The notes beneath the pieces were generated by a model. It saw only the letters and a program-made list of their open reading frames with translations. It searched no databases and was not told the DNA's origin. The translations under genes were made by a program, and so were the position numbers. Below, one piece after another: positions 14,998-23,684 of a stretch of 46,890 nucleotides of DNA (position 1 is the first letter of the stretch; each line of letters begins with the position of its first letter). The stretch comes from an uncultured Clostridiaceae bacterium (lineage in GTDB: Bacteria > Bacillota > Clostridia > Lachnospirales > Lachnospiraceae): positions 1 through 46,890 of the forward strand of contig CAMWUK010000020.1 of NCBI GenBank assembly GCA_947177415.1, written 5' to 3'.

Positions 14998-17037
14998 TTA
15001 CAATGACACATCCTGGCAATAGTCAAAAATCTTATCCCGCAATCTCTTATACTTTTTGCACATTAACTTCATATCATCTTCTCCAAATTGCTGGGCTGCT
15101 TCGTGTGCTTCCTGCAAAATAGATGCATCGTTAAAAACATCTGCCATCTTAAATTCCAGTACACCGCTTTGACGCACTCCAAACAGGTCTCCTGGTCCAC
15201 GCAGCCGCAAATCTTCTTTTGCAATTCGAAATCCATCGTTGGTTTTTCCCATAATTTCCATTCGCTCCCTAGTCTCTTTTCCTTCCTGTCCCATCATAAA
15301 AATACAATAGGACTGATAACCACCTCTTCCTACTCTTCCCCGAAGCTGATGTAATTGGGCAAGACCAAACCTTTCACAATTTTCAATCATCATAACAGTG
15401 GCATTAGGTACATTAATGCCAACCTCAATAACTGTAGTAGACACCAATACTTGAATTTCCCCTTTTGCGTAGCTTTCCATAATGCTATTTTTTTCTTTTG
15501 GTTTCATTTTTCCATGAAGATATGCCACCTCAATTTCTGGTTTTAGAAAAGTTTTTAACTGCTCTGTGTAATCTAATACATTCTCTGCTTCAATATTTTC
15601 ACTTTCTTCCACCATAGGGCAAATAACATACGCCTGCCTGCCTGCTTCTACTTCCTTTTCGATAAAACGGTATGCTGTCTGGCGGTATCCGGTATTAACC
15701 ACACAGTTTTTGATAGGAATACGGTTTCCCGGCAATTCATCCATAACAGACAAATCTAAATCACCACAAAGAATAATCGCCAGAGTCCTTGGAATCGGAG
15801 TTGCACTCATAACTAATATATGCGGCTCCAATCCTTTCCCTGCAAAACATTCTCTTTGTCTTACCCCAAAACGGTGCTGCTCATCTGTAACCACCAGTGC
15901 CAGATTATCATATTCTACTTTTTCCTGAATCAATGCATGTGTACCTACAATAATTTGCACTTCACTATTTTTAATTTGGGTATATGATTCTCTTTTCTCT
16001 TTCGCTGTCATAGATCCAACTAATAAAGTCATTTTTACACCAAAAGGTTCTAAAAGTTCTTCCATACTTTCAAAATGCTGCTTAGCCAGTACTTCTGTAG
16101 GTACCATTATAGCCCCCTGATATCCATTTTTTGCTACCATAAGTAATGCCAATACTGCAATAATGGTTTTACCAGATCCTACATCTCCTTGAATCAGACG
16201 GTTCATTACTCCTATATCTCTAAGATCTGCTTTTACCTCTTCCCATACCTTTTTCTGTGCATTTGTTAATTCGTATGGCAAGCTTTCTATTAACTGGCTG
16301 CTGGCACTATCATCTGTTATTTTATAATTATTTTTCTTTTTTTGTTTATTCTTTTTTAATTGTTTCATAGATAAGGAAAAAAGAAAAAATTCATCAAATA
16401 CTACACGCCTTCTTGCTTTCATCATGATTTCTCTGTTACTAGGAAAATGAATCCCTTTTATAGCTTGTTTATAACTAACAAGATTATATTCTTTTCTAAG
16501 AGCTGCCGGAAGATAATCCTCCTCATAATCCACTTCTTTTACTGCATTGGTAATGGCTTTTGTTACTGCATTATTTGTAACTCCTGCTGTCAAAGGATAA
16601 ATCGGTTGTAAAATATGTAACTTATTATAAAACTGCTCCTTGGTAAGCAGTTGTGGCTGTTCCATTACCAGTACACCATTTTTCCGGATAACTTTTCCAC
16701 GAAAAATGTATTTTGTTCCAGCATGAAGAGAACCAACTAAAAAAGGCATGTTAAACCAAGTCAATCCAATACTGCCACTCCCATCTTTTATGGAACAGGT
16801 AAGTATCTTTAATTTTCTTACTACCTTCATCTTCGGCAACCGGTCAAGACTTCCTTCAATCGCTGCAACTTCGCCTTCCCTCAATTCCCCAATTGGACAT
16901 ATAGGCTTATATTCATCATAATCTCTAGGGTAATGTTCCAACAAATCTCCCACAGTTCGTATATCCAGTTTTTCAAAATTTTTCTGGGTCTTTTCTCCTA
17001 TCCCCTTAATCGTAACAATAGAATCTGTAATTTTCAT
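14998..17037 (-). CDS. recG: ATP-dependent DNA helicase RecG
   Basis: RecG remodels stalled replication forks and Holliday junctions. The chosen ATG follows GAAGGAAGG and gives 679 residues beginning MKITDSIVTIKGIGEKT. The frame extends 18 codons upstream, but those are encoded by a repeat end. Domains: the N-terminal wedge/OB fold (to about 200), then helicase motifs GDVGSGKT, VTDEQHRFG, SATPIPRTLA and HQLRGRVGRGG, and the C-terminal region ending FDYCQDVSL. Motif GINVPNATVM replaces the more common GVDVPNAT. It is the last gene of the asp23-fakA-recG run, separated from fakA by 200 bp of repeat and a terminator-like hairpin, so expression independent of fakA is possible. Confidence 0.97.
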   Translation of the reverse strand: MKITDSIVTIKGIGEKTQKNFEKLDIRTVGDLLEHYPRDYDEYKPICPIGELREGEVAAIEGSLDRLPKMKVVRKLKILTCSIKDGSGSIGLTWFNMPFLVGSLHAGTKYIFRGKVIRKNGVLVMEQPQLLTKEQFYNKLHILQPIYPLTAGVTNNAVTKAITNAVKEVDYEEDYLPAALRKEYNLVSYKQAIKGIHFPSNREIMMKARRRVVFDEFFLFSLSMKQLKKNKQKKKNNYKITDDSASSQLIESLPYELTNAQKKVWEEVKADLRDIGVMNRLIQGDVGSGKTIIAVLALLMVAKNGYQGAIMVPTEVLAKQHFESMEELLEPFGVKMTLLVGSMTAKEKRESYTQIKNSEVQIIVGTHALIQEKVEYDNLALVVTDEQHRFGVRQRECFAGKGLEPHILVMSATPIPRTLAIILCGDLDLSVMDELPGNRIPIKNCVVNTGYRQTAYRFIEKEVEAGRQAYVICPMVEESENIEAENVLDYTEQLKTFLKPEIEVAYLHGKMKPKEKNSIMESYAKGEIQVLVSTTVIEVGINVPNATVMMIENCERFGLAQLHQLRGRVGRGGYQSYCIFMMGQEGKETRERMEIMGKTNDGFRIAKEDLRLRGPGDLFGVRQSGVLEFKMADVFNDASILQEAHEAAQQFGEDDMKLMCKKYKRLRDKIFDYCQDVSL

Positions 17038-17057
17038 GACATACCTTCCTTCTTCCC

Positions 17058-17123
17058 GTTGCTGTTCACACCCACTTTTTATACGAAACACCCAGTAAAT
17101 GTGTGTTTCTACCTGAATAGTAA
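17058..17123. repeat. Right-end hairpin module of the repeat family (R10)
   Basis: TGCTGTTCACACCC is followed by ACGAA, a hairpin ACACCCA/TGTGTGT, and TTCTACCTGAATAGTAAC. The same flanks with other stem sequences are at 23635-23676 and, on the minus strand, 1798-1833. Confidence 0.75.
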
Positions 17124-17134
17124 CAATTAAACTA

Positions 17135-17162
17135 CAAAACGAGGGATTCTACACCCTCGTTT
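17135..17162 (-). terminator. Terminator-like hairpin between fakA and recG
   Basis: Arms AAAACGAGGG and CCCTCGTTTT form a perfect 10-bp stem with an 8-nt loop, followed on the minus strand by GTAGTTT. The A- and T-rich arms would allow function in both directions. Confidence 0.65.
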
Positions 17163-17169
17163 TAGAAAT

Positions 17170-17197
17170 GTAACTGTTCATGGTTCTGGACAGTTAC
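17170..17197. repeat. Isolated end palindrome
   Basis: GTAACTGTTCA and GGACAGTTAC-type arms form a hairpin around TGGTTC, the minimal form of the repeat family. It lies between the fakA stop and the terminator-like hairpin. Confidence 0.75.
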
Positions 17198-17237
17198 TTA
17201 TAAATATTATAATAACCATATCTTTCTTTGTTTTTTA

Positions 17238-18938
17238 TTACTCTACAGATAATATATAGTAATAAATTGGCTGTCCACCAAACTGTACTTCAACTTCTGT
17301 ATCTGGATATTTTTCTGAAAGTTTTTCTGCAATTGCATCTGCATCTTTCTCTGTTACTCCCTCACCATAGAAGATAGATACTAATTCAGAGTCCTCATCC
17401 ACCATGGTATCTAACAATTCCAAAGTAGTCTGTTCAATATCCTGTCCAACTGTTTCGATACCTTTCTCACCAATTCCCATAATATCATCCACATGTATCT
17501 CTTTGCCATCAATAGAAGTATCTCTTACTGCATAGGTTACCTGTCCAGACTTCACATTTCCAATTTCATTAGACATATTGTCTGCATTTTCCTTTGCACT
17601 CTTCTCTTCCATAAAATTCACTAAGGCAGTAATTCCCTGTGGAATAGTTTTGGTAGGAATGACAATAATCTCTTTGTCTTCTGTAAGCTCTGCTGCCTGT
17701 TCTGCCGCAAGGATGATATTTTTGTTATTTGGTAGAATAAATATCGTCTCTGCATGGACTTTTGCAATGGCATCCAGCATATCTGCTGTACTTGGATTCA
17801 TAGTTTGTCCGCCTTCTATCAGATAGTCTACACCAAGTCCACCAAAGATTTCGCTTAATCCTTCCCCAACAGACACACTAATAAATCCAAATGGTTTTTT
17901 CTGCTGGTCTGTAGCTATTTCTTCTTTCTTTATTTCTTCTTTCTTTGTTTCTTTTTCTTTGGCAATTCTTCTTTCTTCCTCACGAATTACCTTTTCATTA
18001 TGCTCCTGACGCATATTATCGATCTTCATGCTTGTAAGTGCACCATAAGTCAATGCTTTTTGAATAGCAAGACCGGGATCATTTGTATGCACATGTACCT
18101 TTACAACTTCCTCGTCTGCTACTACAACAATAGAATCTCCAAGATTCTCCAAGAAATCTTTAAAATGCAGTTCATCATCCATGGTAAATGTTTTTTCTAA
18201 CATAATAATAAATTCTGTACAATATCCAAATTTAATATCTGCAGTAGATACTTCACTGGAATTCATAGTAGATGCTACTGCTTTTACCGGTTCTGCTTTG
18301 ATTGCCTCAAAATCAATCTCTTTTCCAAGCAATACATCATATCCGCCCTGCAATACAGTCAATAAACCTTGTCCACCAGAATCTACCACTCCGGCTTCTT
18401 TTAATACCGGAAGCATCTCAGGTGTCTGGGACAATACATATTCCATGTATGAAAGAACTTCCTTACAAAATTCTTTGATATCTTCTACTTTACCAGAAAG
18501 CTCTGCCGCTTTATCTGCACCGCCCTTTGCCACAGTCAAAATTGTTCCTTCTTTTGGCTTCATAACTGCCTTATAAGCAGTCTCTACTGCTTTGCCAAAA
18601 GCTTCTGCCATAACCGGAACTGTAATCTCCTCTATACCTTTCAATCCACGTGTAAATCCACGGAATAACTGGGATAAAATAACACCTGAGTTACCTCTTG
18701 CACCACGAAGTGAACCGCTGGAAATTGCTTTTGACAAGCTATCCATTGTGGGATTTTCTATTGCTGCTACTTCTTTAGCAGCTGACAAAATTGTCAATGT
18801 CATGTTCGTTCCAGTATCTCCATCAGGAACTGGAAATACATTTAATTCGTTTATATATTCTTTTTTTGCTTCAATGTTTTTTGCTCCTGCAAGAAACATT
18901 TTTTGTAGCATTGCCGCATCAATTGCCTTGATAACCAC
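17238..18938 (-). CDS. fakA: Fatty acid kinase catalytic subunit FakA-like (YloV, DAK2 domain)
   Basis: FakA-type proteins phosphorylate fatty acids bound to a FakB (DegV-family) partner and so channel exogenous fatty acids into phospholipids. The 566-residue product has the DAK2 domain at the N-terminus: NVFPVPDGDTGTNMTLT (nucleotide-binding Asp residues), GSLRGARGNSGVILSQ and VVDSGGQGLL. A middle domain is followed by the Glu/Lys-rich linker at about 320-350 and the C-terminal domain with FGGLGVDYLIEGGQTMNPST and ILPNNKNI. The start is a GTG preceded by AAGGAGG. It is 13 bp after asp23, matching the standard order asp23-yloV-recG. No FakB gene is in the window. Confidence 0.92.
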   Translation of the reverse strand: MVIKAIDAAMLQKMFLAGAKNIEAKKEYINELNVFPVPDGDTGTNMTLTILSAAKEVAAIENPTMDSLSKAISSGSLRGARGNSGVILSQLFRGFTRGLKGIEEITVPVMAEAFGKAVETAYKAVMKPKEGTILTVAKGGADKAAELSGKVEDIKEFCKEVLSYMEYVLSQTPEMLPVLKEAGVVDSGGQGLLTVLQGGYDVLLGKEIDFEAIKAEPVKAVASTMNSSEVSTADIKFGYCTEFIIMLEKTFTMDDELHFKDFLENLGDSIVVVADEEVVKVHVHTNDPGLAIQKALTYGALTSMKIDNMRQEHNEKVIREEERRIAKEKETKKEEIKKEEIATDQQKKPFGFISVSVGEGLSEIFGGLGVDYLIEGGQTMNPSTADMLDAIAKVHAETIFILPNNKNIILAAEQAAELTEDKEIIVIPTKTIPQGITALVNFMEEKSAKENADNMSNEIGNVKSGQVTYAVRDTSIDGKEIHVDDIMGIGEKGIETVGQDIEQTTLELLDTMVDEDSELVSIFYGEGVTEKDADAIAEKLSEKYPDTEVEVQFGGQPIYYYILSVE

Positions 18939-18951
18939 AATCGTAACCTCC

Positions 18952-19311
18952 TTAATCCAGTACTCTTACACCTTCAACAAATACGCTAATCTTCTTTACT
19001 TCCATACCTGTGAATTCTTCAATTTTATACTTCACATTGTTAATCAGATTCTCGCACACTGCAGAAATACTCACTCCATAAGCTACAATAATGTGTAAGT
19101 CAATCTTTAACTTATTATTCTCATTTATCACAACATTTACACCATGACTTACATTATCCCTTTTTAGAAGCGTCACCAAACCATCTTTCATATTTACTGA
19201 TGCCATTCCTACAATTCCAAAATTCTCTACAGCAGCCGAACCAGCATATTTTGCCATAACTTCGTTATCAATTTGTACACTTCCCTTTTGACTTGAAATA
19301 TGTCCTTTCAT
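18952..19311 (-). CDS. Asp23/Gls24 family protein (YloU)
   Basis: This is a 119-residue Asp23/Gls24 family protein. Its signature is NFGIVGMASVNMKDGLVTLLKR, followed by VNVVINENNKLKIDLHIIVAYG and the C-terminal ISVFVEGVRVLD. The start is set at the second ATG, which has AAAGGG at 8 bp; the first, 6 nt upstream, is too close to it. In Firmicutes the family is linked to the cell envelope and stress, and in this neighbourhood it precedes fakA. The molecular role is unknown. It is preceded by a TATACT-like -10 without a convincing -35. Confidence 0.9.
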   Translation of the reverse strand: MKGHISSQKGSVQIDNEVMAKYAGSAAVENFGIVGMASVNMKDGLVTLLKRDNVSHGVNVVINENNKLKIDLHIIVAYGVSISAVCENLINNVKYKIEEFTGMEVKKISVFVEGVRVLD

Positions 19312-19403
19312 TATCATAACCCTTTCTTTTTTATATTTTTCATTCCTACCATATAGTATAACTTTTTTTTACTTACTTTTCTACCCTGAATTAAAAATAA
19401 ACA

Positions 19404-19467
19404 TAACAGTTTAGCCATATCATTCATATTTTGCCAAAATATACAAACATGACTAAAAATATTACAA
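19404..19467. repeat. Solitary repeat end (R11)
   Basis: TAACAGTTTAGCC is followed by ATATCATTCATATTTTGCC, TATACAAACATGAC and TAAAAATATTAC. On the opposite strand this is the right end seen at 2225-2279, with no left part. It lies in the 573-bp stretch between asp23 and rpmB, which otherwise holds one small ORF. Confidence 0.65.
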
Positions 19468-19619
19468 ATTCCAATTATTCACAACTTATATTGCAGATAA
19501 AGACTTTATTATCTTTCCTGTCACTTTTTATCTTATACAGCATACACTTATATATACAATAGTTTTTTATTTAATCATGCAAATCATAATGAAAATCTTT
19601 TGAAAGGTCAGGTAAATTT

Positions 19620-19757
19620 ATGAAACGTATGTTCGGTTTTATTCTCTTTTGGATTGCTATAGGAATGACTATTATGCTTTTTGTAACCAGTGGCTTACTT
19701 GCCATTTTTCTTATCATATTTTGTCTTGTTCTTGGCTATAATCTCTTTACATGTTAA
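19620..19757 (+). CDS. Small membrane protein, 45 residues
   Basis: An ATG preceded by AAAGGTCAGG opens a 45-codon frame on the plus strand, starting MKRMFGFILFWIAIGM and ending LGYNLFTC. Nearly the whole of residues 6-43 is hydrophobic, split by a Thr-Ser-Gly turn near residues 23-25. This suggests one long or two short transmembrane helices with a basic N-terminus, so N-in topology. It is the only gene candidate on this strand between rpmB and asp23. I do not recognise a family and propose no function. The strongly biased composition argues against chance, but the start signal is only moderate. Confidence 0.55.
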   Translation: MKRMFGFILFWIAIGMTIMLFVTSGLLAIFLIIFCLVLGYNLFTC

Positions 19758-19853
19758 AGGAGAATTGTCTATTTATATACTCTCCTAAAACTTACACATA
19801 TATTTTTGGAACTTTTATACTTTATAGGATGAACTTTCCTATAAAGCAAAAAA

Positions 19854-19877
19854 GATGCCACACCAAAGTATGACATC
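19854..19877 (-). terminator. Intrinsic terminator after rpmB
   Basis: On the minus strand, GATGTCATAC and GTGTGGCATC pair over 10 bp including G-T pairs, with loop TTTG, followed by TTTTTTGC. It starts 14 bp after the rpmB stop. Confidence 0.85.
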
Positions 19878-19890
19878 CTTTCCAAATGAA

Positions 19891-20076
19891 TTAAGCACGT
19901 TCCACTAAACCGGATCTTAAACAAGAAGTACAAACATACATCTTCTTAGCAGCTCCATTCACTTTAACCTTTACAGATTTTACATTAGATTTCCACATCT
20001 TATTACTTCTTCTATGTGAGTGACTCACTTTGATACCGAAGTGAGCTCCTTTTTCACAAATTGCACATTTAGCCAT
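19891..20076 (-). CDS. rpmB: Large ribosomal subunit protein bL28
   Basis: This is a structural 50S protein of 61 residues, starting MAKCAICEKGAHFGIKVSHSH. The start follows AAGGAGGTG; the upstream 15 in-frame codons lack a signal. CxxC pairs CAIC and CTSC mark the zinc-binding form. It has its own promoter and terminator. Confidence 0.97.
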   Translation of the reverse strand: MAKCAICEKGAHFGIKVSHSHRRSNKMWKSNVKSVKVKVNGAAKKMYVCTSCLRSGLVERA

Positions 20077-20136
20077 CGAAAGCACCTCCTTATGTTTATT
20101 ATGCGCAGATACATATTCCACGCACCAAACAAATCT

Positions 20137-20165
20137 ATTCTATCAAATATTTCTACATAATGCAA
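20137..20165 (-). promoter_or_regulatory. Sigma-A promoter of rpmB
   Basis: On the minus strand, TTGCAT and TAGAAT are exactly 17 bases apart, with the rpmB ATG about 60 bp downstream. Confidence 0.65.
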
Positions 20166-20209
20166 GAAAAATTTTTAATTTTCTTTTATACTTTTGCATG
20201 ACCAAACGG

Positions 20210-20587
20210 TTACTCAAACTCTTCTGTATCGTCTGTTACTTCCTTTTTCCCTGAAATTACTTTATTAACAAAATCTGGCACCATATCCAAAATCTTTGTT
20301 ATACCATCCTGATTTTTCACATTAACCAGTTTTATTGTTCCATTTTGAATCACAAGCACTGCACATGGCTGCATGGATCCACCCATACCTCCGCCTGCAT
20401 TATTTTTCTTCTTTTCCCCATTTGCAAATGCACCTGCACCTACACCAAAGCTTACATCCACTAATGGTAAAATAATCGTACCATCTTCAAATTTTACGGC
20501 ATCTCCAACCACTGTTTTGGTGGTTAAAAAACTATCCAATCCTTGAAACAAAGCTTCCACAGTCTCGCCTATATTGTTTTCTGCCAT
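20210..20587 (-). CDS. gerW: GerW family sporulation protein (YtfJ)
   Basis: The 125-residue protein belongs to the YtfJ/GerW family, which in Bacillus is made in the forespore and is needed for normal germination. Start ATG after GGAGGAATT. The N-terminal MAENNIGETVEALFQGLDSF is followed by VVGDAVKFEDGTIILPLVDVSFGVGAG and a glycine-rich GGGMGGSMQP segment with AVLVIQNG, the family core. The gene overlaps the 3' end of the DUF2953 gene by 19 bases, the usual ytfI-ytfJ pairing. Its presence supports a spore-forming lineage, although the gene also occurs in non-sporulating relatives. Confidence 0.92.
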   Translation of the reverse strand: MAENNIGETVEALFQGLDSFLTTKTVVGDAVKFEDGTIILPLVDVSFGVGAGAFANGEKKKNNAGGGMGGSMQPCAVLVIQNGTIKLVNVKNQDGITKILDMVPDFVNKVISGKKEVTDDTEEFE

Positions 20588-21612
20588 GATAATTCCTCCC
20601 ATACTTTCTTAATATTGTCAATTAACTTATGAACTTCCTTTTTCTTCCAAATTTGTATAAGCAGTTGTATCAAATAAAAGCTATAAATTCTGCCCTTTAG
20701 CATAACTTTTCCTTCAAAAATCTTCTTTTCAAAATCCGGCTGGATTTCTGGTAATATACCTATTATACCACCAAATATACCAATTAGTCCAAGAATTTTA
20801 CCAGTACTTTCTGGGTTATCCATTCCAAAATGAATATATCCTGTCCACTTCTTTGGTGTGATATGTTGTAACAGTCTCTTTGTACTTTCCCACACAAAAT
20901 GAATTCCTCTTTGATTTTCCTTATTATGCCATGCCTGAACAAGTATTTCCTTCTTATCTAACCATTCTGTCCAATGATATTTCAAACTTTGCAAAAGAGA
21001 AAGAATTCGATTATATATTTTTTTTGCCTCATACCAAAACCAAATCATTTTTTTCCGAATTTTGTAAAAAATATTTTTTTTCTTTTTTTCTTTTTGTTGC
21101 GGGGATCGCTCCTCAACTTTCTTCTTTTCTTTTGTATCTACTGGGATTATTTCTTTGAGTTCTTCCGTCTGTATTTCTTTCTCTTCTGTTTTAGATTCCT
21201 GTACAAACACAGTACTTTCATCTTTAGGGTTCTTATGTCTTGTTTCAACCCCTGCCTCTTTCTTTTTTTGGTTTGAATGATTTGTATTTTCTTTTCTTTT
21301 TTTATGTTTTGATACTTTCTTCTTGGACTTTAAATCCTCATTACTTTTCCTCGAAAAAACAGAAATCCCAAATATCTTTATATTCGAAGATATTTCTTCA
21401 TCCGCAAGTATGTGTATAGATAGTATATGCATGAGCCAATTCAGCCGTACTTTCCCTTTTAAATTGCCTTGACTTTCTTTCTCTCCATCTATTCTGTAAC
21501 GGATTGGTACAAATAATACCAATAGAAATAAAGTAAGCAGGAAACCCAATACTACTAATAAAAGAATGCCAATAATCTTCAAAATCAGCAACAAAATATG
21601 CAACCTGCTCAC
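20569..21612 (-). CDS. DUF2953 membrane-anchored protein (YtfI type)
   Basis: The 347-residue protein begins with a hydrophobic helix (residues 4-33, HILLLILKIIGILLL...LFVPIRYRI), followed by a DUF2953-like segment (LKGKVRLNWLMHILSIHI). A very Lys/Glu-rich insert occupies about 80-190 (KKKVSKHKKRKENTNHSNQ). The C-terminal half has the family's WTGYIHFGMDNPESTGKILG and FEKKIFEGKVMLKGRI. The start is GTG, overlapping the stop of the upstream gene (GTGA). It is followed by gerW with overlap, so the run is translationally coupled. The function in sporulation or the envelope is not established. Confidence 0.85.
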   Translation of the reverse strand: MSRLHILLLILKIIGILLLVVLGFLLTLFLLVLFVPIRYRIDGEKESQGNLKGKVRLNWLMHILSIHILADEEISSNIKIFGISVFSRKSNEDLKSKKKVSKHKKRKENTNHSNQKKKEAGVETRHKNPKDESTVFVQESKTEEKEIQTEELKEIIPVDTKEKKKVEERSPQQKEKKKKNIFYKIRKKMIWFWYEAKKIYNRILSLLQSLKYHWTEWLDKKEILVQAWHNKENQRGIHFVWESTKRLLQHITPKKWTGYIHFGMDNPESTGKILGLIGIFGGIIGILPEIQPDFEKKIFEGKVMLKGRIYSFYLIQLLIQIWKKKEVHKLIDNIKKVWEELSWQKTI

Positions 21613-21956
21613 ACCTCTCTATCGTTCTGATTTTCTTCCACAAAACCCTGAATATCAAAATCACCAGTCTTTGTATAAACTTCTTCTACAATTTCTGCTG
21701 CTAATTCCATGGCTTCTTTACGATTTGCAGCCAATCCGACAATAACAACTTTTCTCTTTTGATAATAAGAAAATAATAATTCATTTACATTCATAATATC
21801 CAATAAATTACAAGGATTCGATGCAAGACATACACAATAAATCGGGAACATAGGCTTTTCTTTTTCTACCTTTTTCTTCCATTCCTCAATTTGATGTCCT
21901 GCATGATTTTTGTAATACAAATGCTTATACCATACAATCATATTATTCTGTACCAT
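21609..21956 (-). CDS. Uncharacterised protein, 115 residues
   Basis: Small soluble mixed alpha/beta protein. It has a central strand-like stretch (MFPIYCVCLASNPCNLLDI) and a hydrophobic strand-loop-helix (VVIVGLAANRKEAMELAAEIVEEVY), which resembles a simple nucleotide-free regulatory fold. No catalytic motif is seen. It overlaps the upstream 472-residue gene by 14 bases if the first ATG is used; the second ATG (21941) is equally possible because neither has a strong Shine-Dalgarno site. It also overlaps the DUF2953 gene start by 4 bases. Linkage in a tightly coupled unit suggests a shared role with gerW and DUF2953, which is inference. Confidence 0.75.
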   Translation of the reverse strand: MVQNNMIVWYKHLYYKNHAGHQIEEWKKKVEKEKPMFPIYCVCLASNPCNLLDIMNVNELLFSYYQKRKVVIVGLAANRKEAMELAAEIVEEVYTKTGDFDIQGFVEENQNDREV

Positions 21957-23361
21957 CCCATAAAAGCTGTATTAAATTCATACTTGCTTGTCTTTCTGCA
22001 ATATCCTTACACCGGGTCAATGCTTCTCGTATATACTCCTCCACTTCTTTAGAAGAAGTGAAGAAAACAGGGAATTTACTAATAGTAGCTGCAATAACTG
22101 CACGATTTACACACATTTCCTGTTTTGCAAATCTATCTTTTAATTTTCCGATTAATTCCTCTGTTTTCCCAAGAACATAATCCTCCTCTGCAATTACCTC
22201 TTCCTCTTCCGTATGAAAATCAACAAATGTACTTCCCACAGATAATAACTGCTGTTCCATTTCAAGTCTTACAAATTCCTCTACTAATCCTAGTTCTTCT
22301 ATTTTATCCTGATGTCCCTCCACTAACTTATAGAATGCACCCTGTAGTTGTATCATATCCTCAGCAAGCTTTTCTTGTTTTCCTTCTGTAAGTACCAGTT
22401 TTTCTGCCACTTCTTCTGGAATAGCTTTCCATTCTGATTCTGCAAACATCTGATGTAATGTTCTTAAAATATCAAGACAAGCCTCTTCGCTGTTATCTGT
22501 ACAACCTTGCCCGCTATAAGAAAGTAAATAACAATACAAGGAATTTAGTACCGTCTGGATATCCACATATAAATTCGCTATCTCTTCAATCCTACCAGCG
22601 TATTCCTCCAATGAATCATATAAATCACTAAAATCATGCTCTGACATCTCTGCAAAGATACGCTGGTCGAGACTATCTGCAAATTCCTGAATCTCATTAA
22701 AATATTCCCCAACGCCTTCAGGTTCATACAACATAGCACTGGTTTCCAACATGTATACAAAACGATCTAGGGCAGACTTGTCCGAACCTTTATAAACAGA
22801 CATACTATTTTCAATCAACTGAAAATACTTAGAACGTGCCATACGAACCGGAAGTTCTGCAAGAACTTCTTTTATATTCTCATTAATAACTACGTTGTCC
22901 TCACCACTGAAAATAAATTGTAAAGTCTGCTTTACAAAAGATTCCACGTCTGTTTCCTCAAAATCTGTCTCAAATTGCAGTTCCATCCGGTTAACAACAT
23001 GCTCATAAATCTGCAATTTGTCTGTATACATGGTCAAAAGTTCCATTTTGCGAATTACATCGCTACGAACCTCTTCTATTTCTGTAACACATTCTTCTAA
23101 TTCTTGTAAAGATAAATCCTCTTCTCTACAAAAAACTTGTTCCATTACTTTATGGACAACAGACAAATCCTCAGATAAATATGCATTATCTCTTCCCTCT
23201 TTTTCCTGCAAAATTTCATAAAGTACATAGTACTCCATGGCAAGATGAAGAAAAGAAGTCTGATTATAAATTTCTTTTAATACATCTTTATAGAAAGGTA
23301 TATTGATATCTAATTGTTTTCCTCTGTTTAATTCATAAACGAGATTTTTTATACTATTCAT
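21943..23361 (-). CDS. Uncharacterised all-helical acidic protein, 472 residues
   Basis: The 472-residue protein is very acidic and, from its heptad-like Leu/Glu/Lys pattern, almost entirely alpha-helical. It has no signal peptide, membrane segment or metal motif. There are stretches such as LEYALYEILQEKEGRDN-like N-terminal helices and ELIGKLKDRFAKQEMCVNRAV near the C-terminus. It ends IQLLWDGTE. AAGGAGAGCAT precedes the ATG. It is first in the four-gene overlapping run ending in gerW. I do not recognise the family. Confidence 0.8.
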   Translation of the reverse strand: MNSIKNLVYELNRGKQLDINIPFYKDVLKEIYNQTSFLHLAMEYYVLYEILQEKEGRDNAYLSEDLSVVHKVMEQVFCREEDLSLQELEECVTEIEEVRSDVIRKMELLTMYTDKLQIYEHVVNRMELQFETDFEETDVESFVKQTLQFIFSGEDNVVINENIKEVLAELPVRMARSKYFQLIENSMSVYKGSDKSALDRFVYMLETSAMLYEPEGVGEYFNEIQEFADSLDQRIFAEMSEHDFSDLYDSLEEYAGRIEEIANLYVDIQTVLNSLYCYLLSYSGQGCTDNSEEACLDILRTLHQMFAESEWKAIPEEVAEKLVLTEGKQEKLAEDMIQLQGAFYKLVEGHQDKIEELGLVEEFVRLEMEQQLLSVGSTFVDFHTEEEEVIAEEDYVLGKTEELIGKLKDRFAKQEMCVNRAVIAATISKFPVFFTSSKEVEEYIREALTRCKDIAERQASMNLIQLLWDGTE

Positions 23362-23381
23362 AATGCTCTCCTTCTATTTCC

Positions 23382-23676
23382 GTAACTGTTCAGAACCATG
23401 AACAGTTACGTTCTAAGCCCATGAAAATTCACCTTCGGTGAAGGGCTTAGAACAATCAAAATTTACTATGAAAGTCCTGACAAACGGCTATATTTCGTGC
23501 AAGCTTGCTTGCAAAGAAATATAGACATTTGGCTGGCTAAACTGTATGAGTATGTAGGGCGGCAGCCCAGAATACGAATACAGTTAGTGATTGCGGGAGT
23601 GCGTAGCACGTAGCAATCAACTTTCATTTTTCTTACGAAACACGCAGTAAATGCGTGTTTCTACCTGAATAGTTAC
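23382..23676. repeat. Composite intergenic repeat with 160-nt unit (R12)
   Basis: The order on the plus strand is: end palindrome GTAACTGTTCA/TGAACAGTTAC (23382-23409); hairpin TTCTAAGCCC/GGGCTTAGAA with a nested TTCACC/GGTGAA (23410-23452); the 160-nt unit (23468-23627); and a hairpin ACACGCA/TGCGTGT flanked by TACGAA and TTCTACCTGAATAGTTAC (23635-23676). It fills the gap between the glycosyltransferase 3' end and the 472-residue gene. Nothing else is present there. Confidence 0.9.
23468..23627 (+). ncRNA. 160-nt structured unit, copy 2
   Basis: Same length as copy 1 with about 15 substitutions and no indels. Stems: ATGAAAGT/ACTTTCAT (outer), CTATATTT/AAATATAG with TGCAAG/CTTGCA, AACTGTAT/ATACAGTT with GGGC/GCCC, and GATTGC/GCAATC with GTGC/GCAC. 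The two changes in CTATATTT are matched by two in its partner arm, and the G-T pairs of copy 1 become G-C. Orientation as RNA is assumed. Confidence 0.55.
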
Positions 23677-23684
23677 CTATTTCC

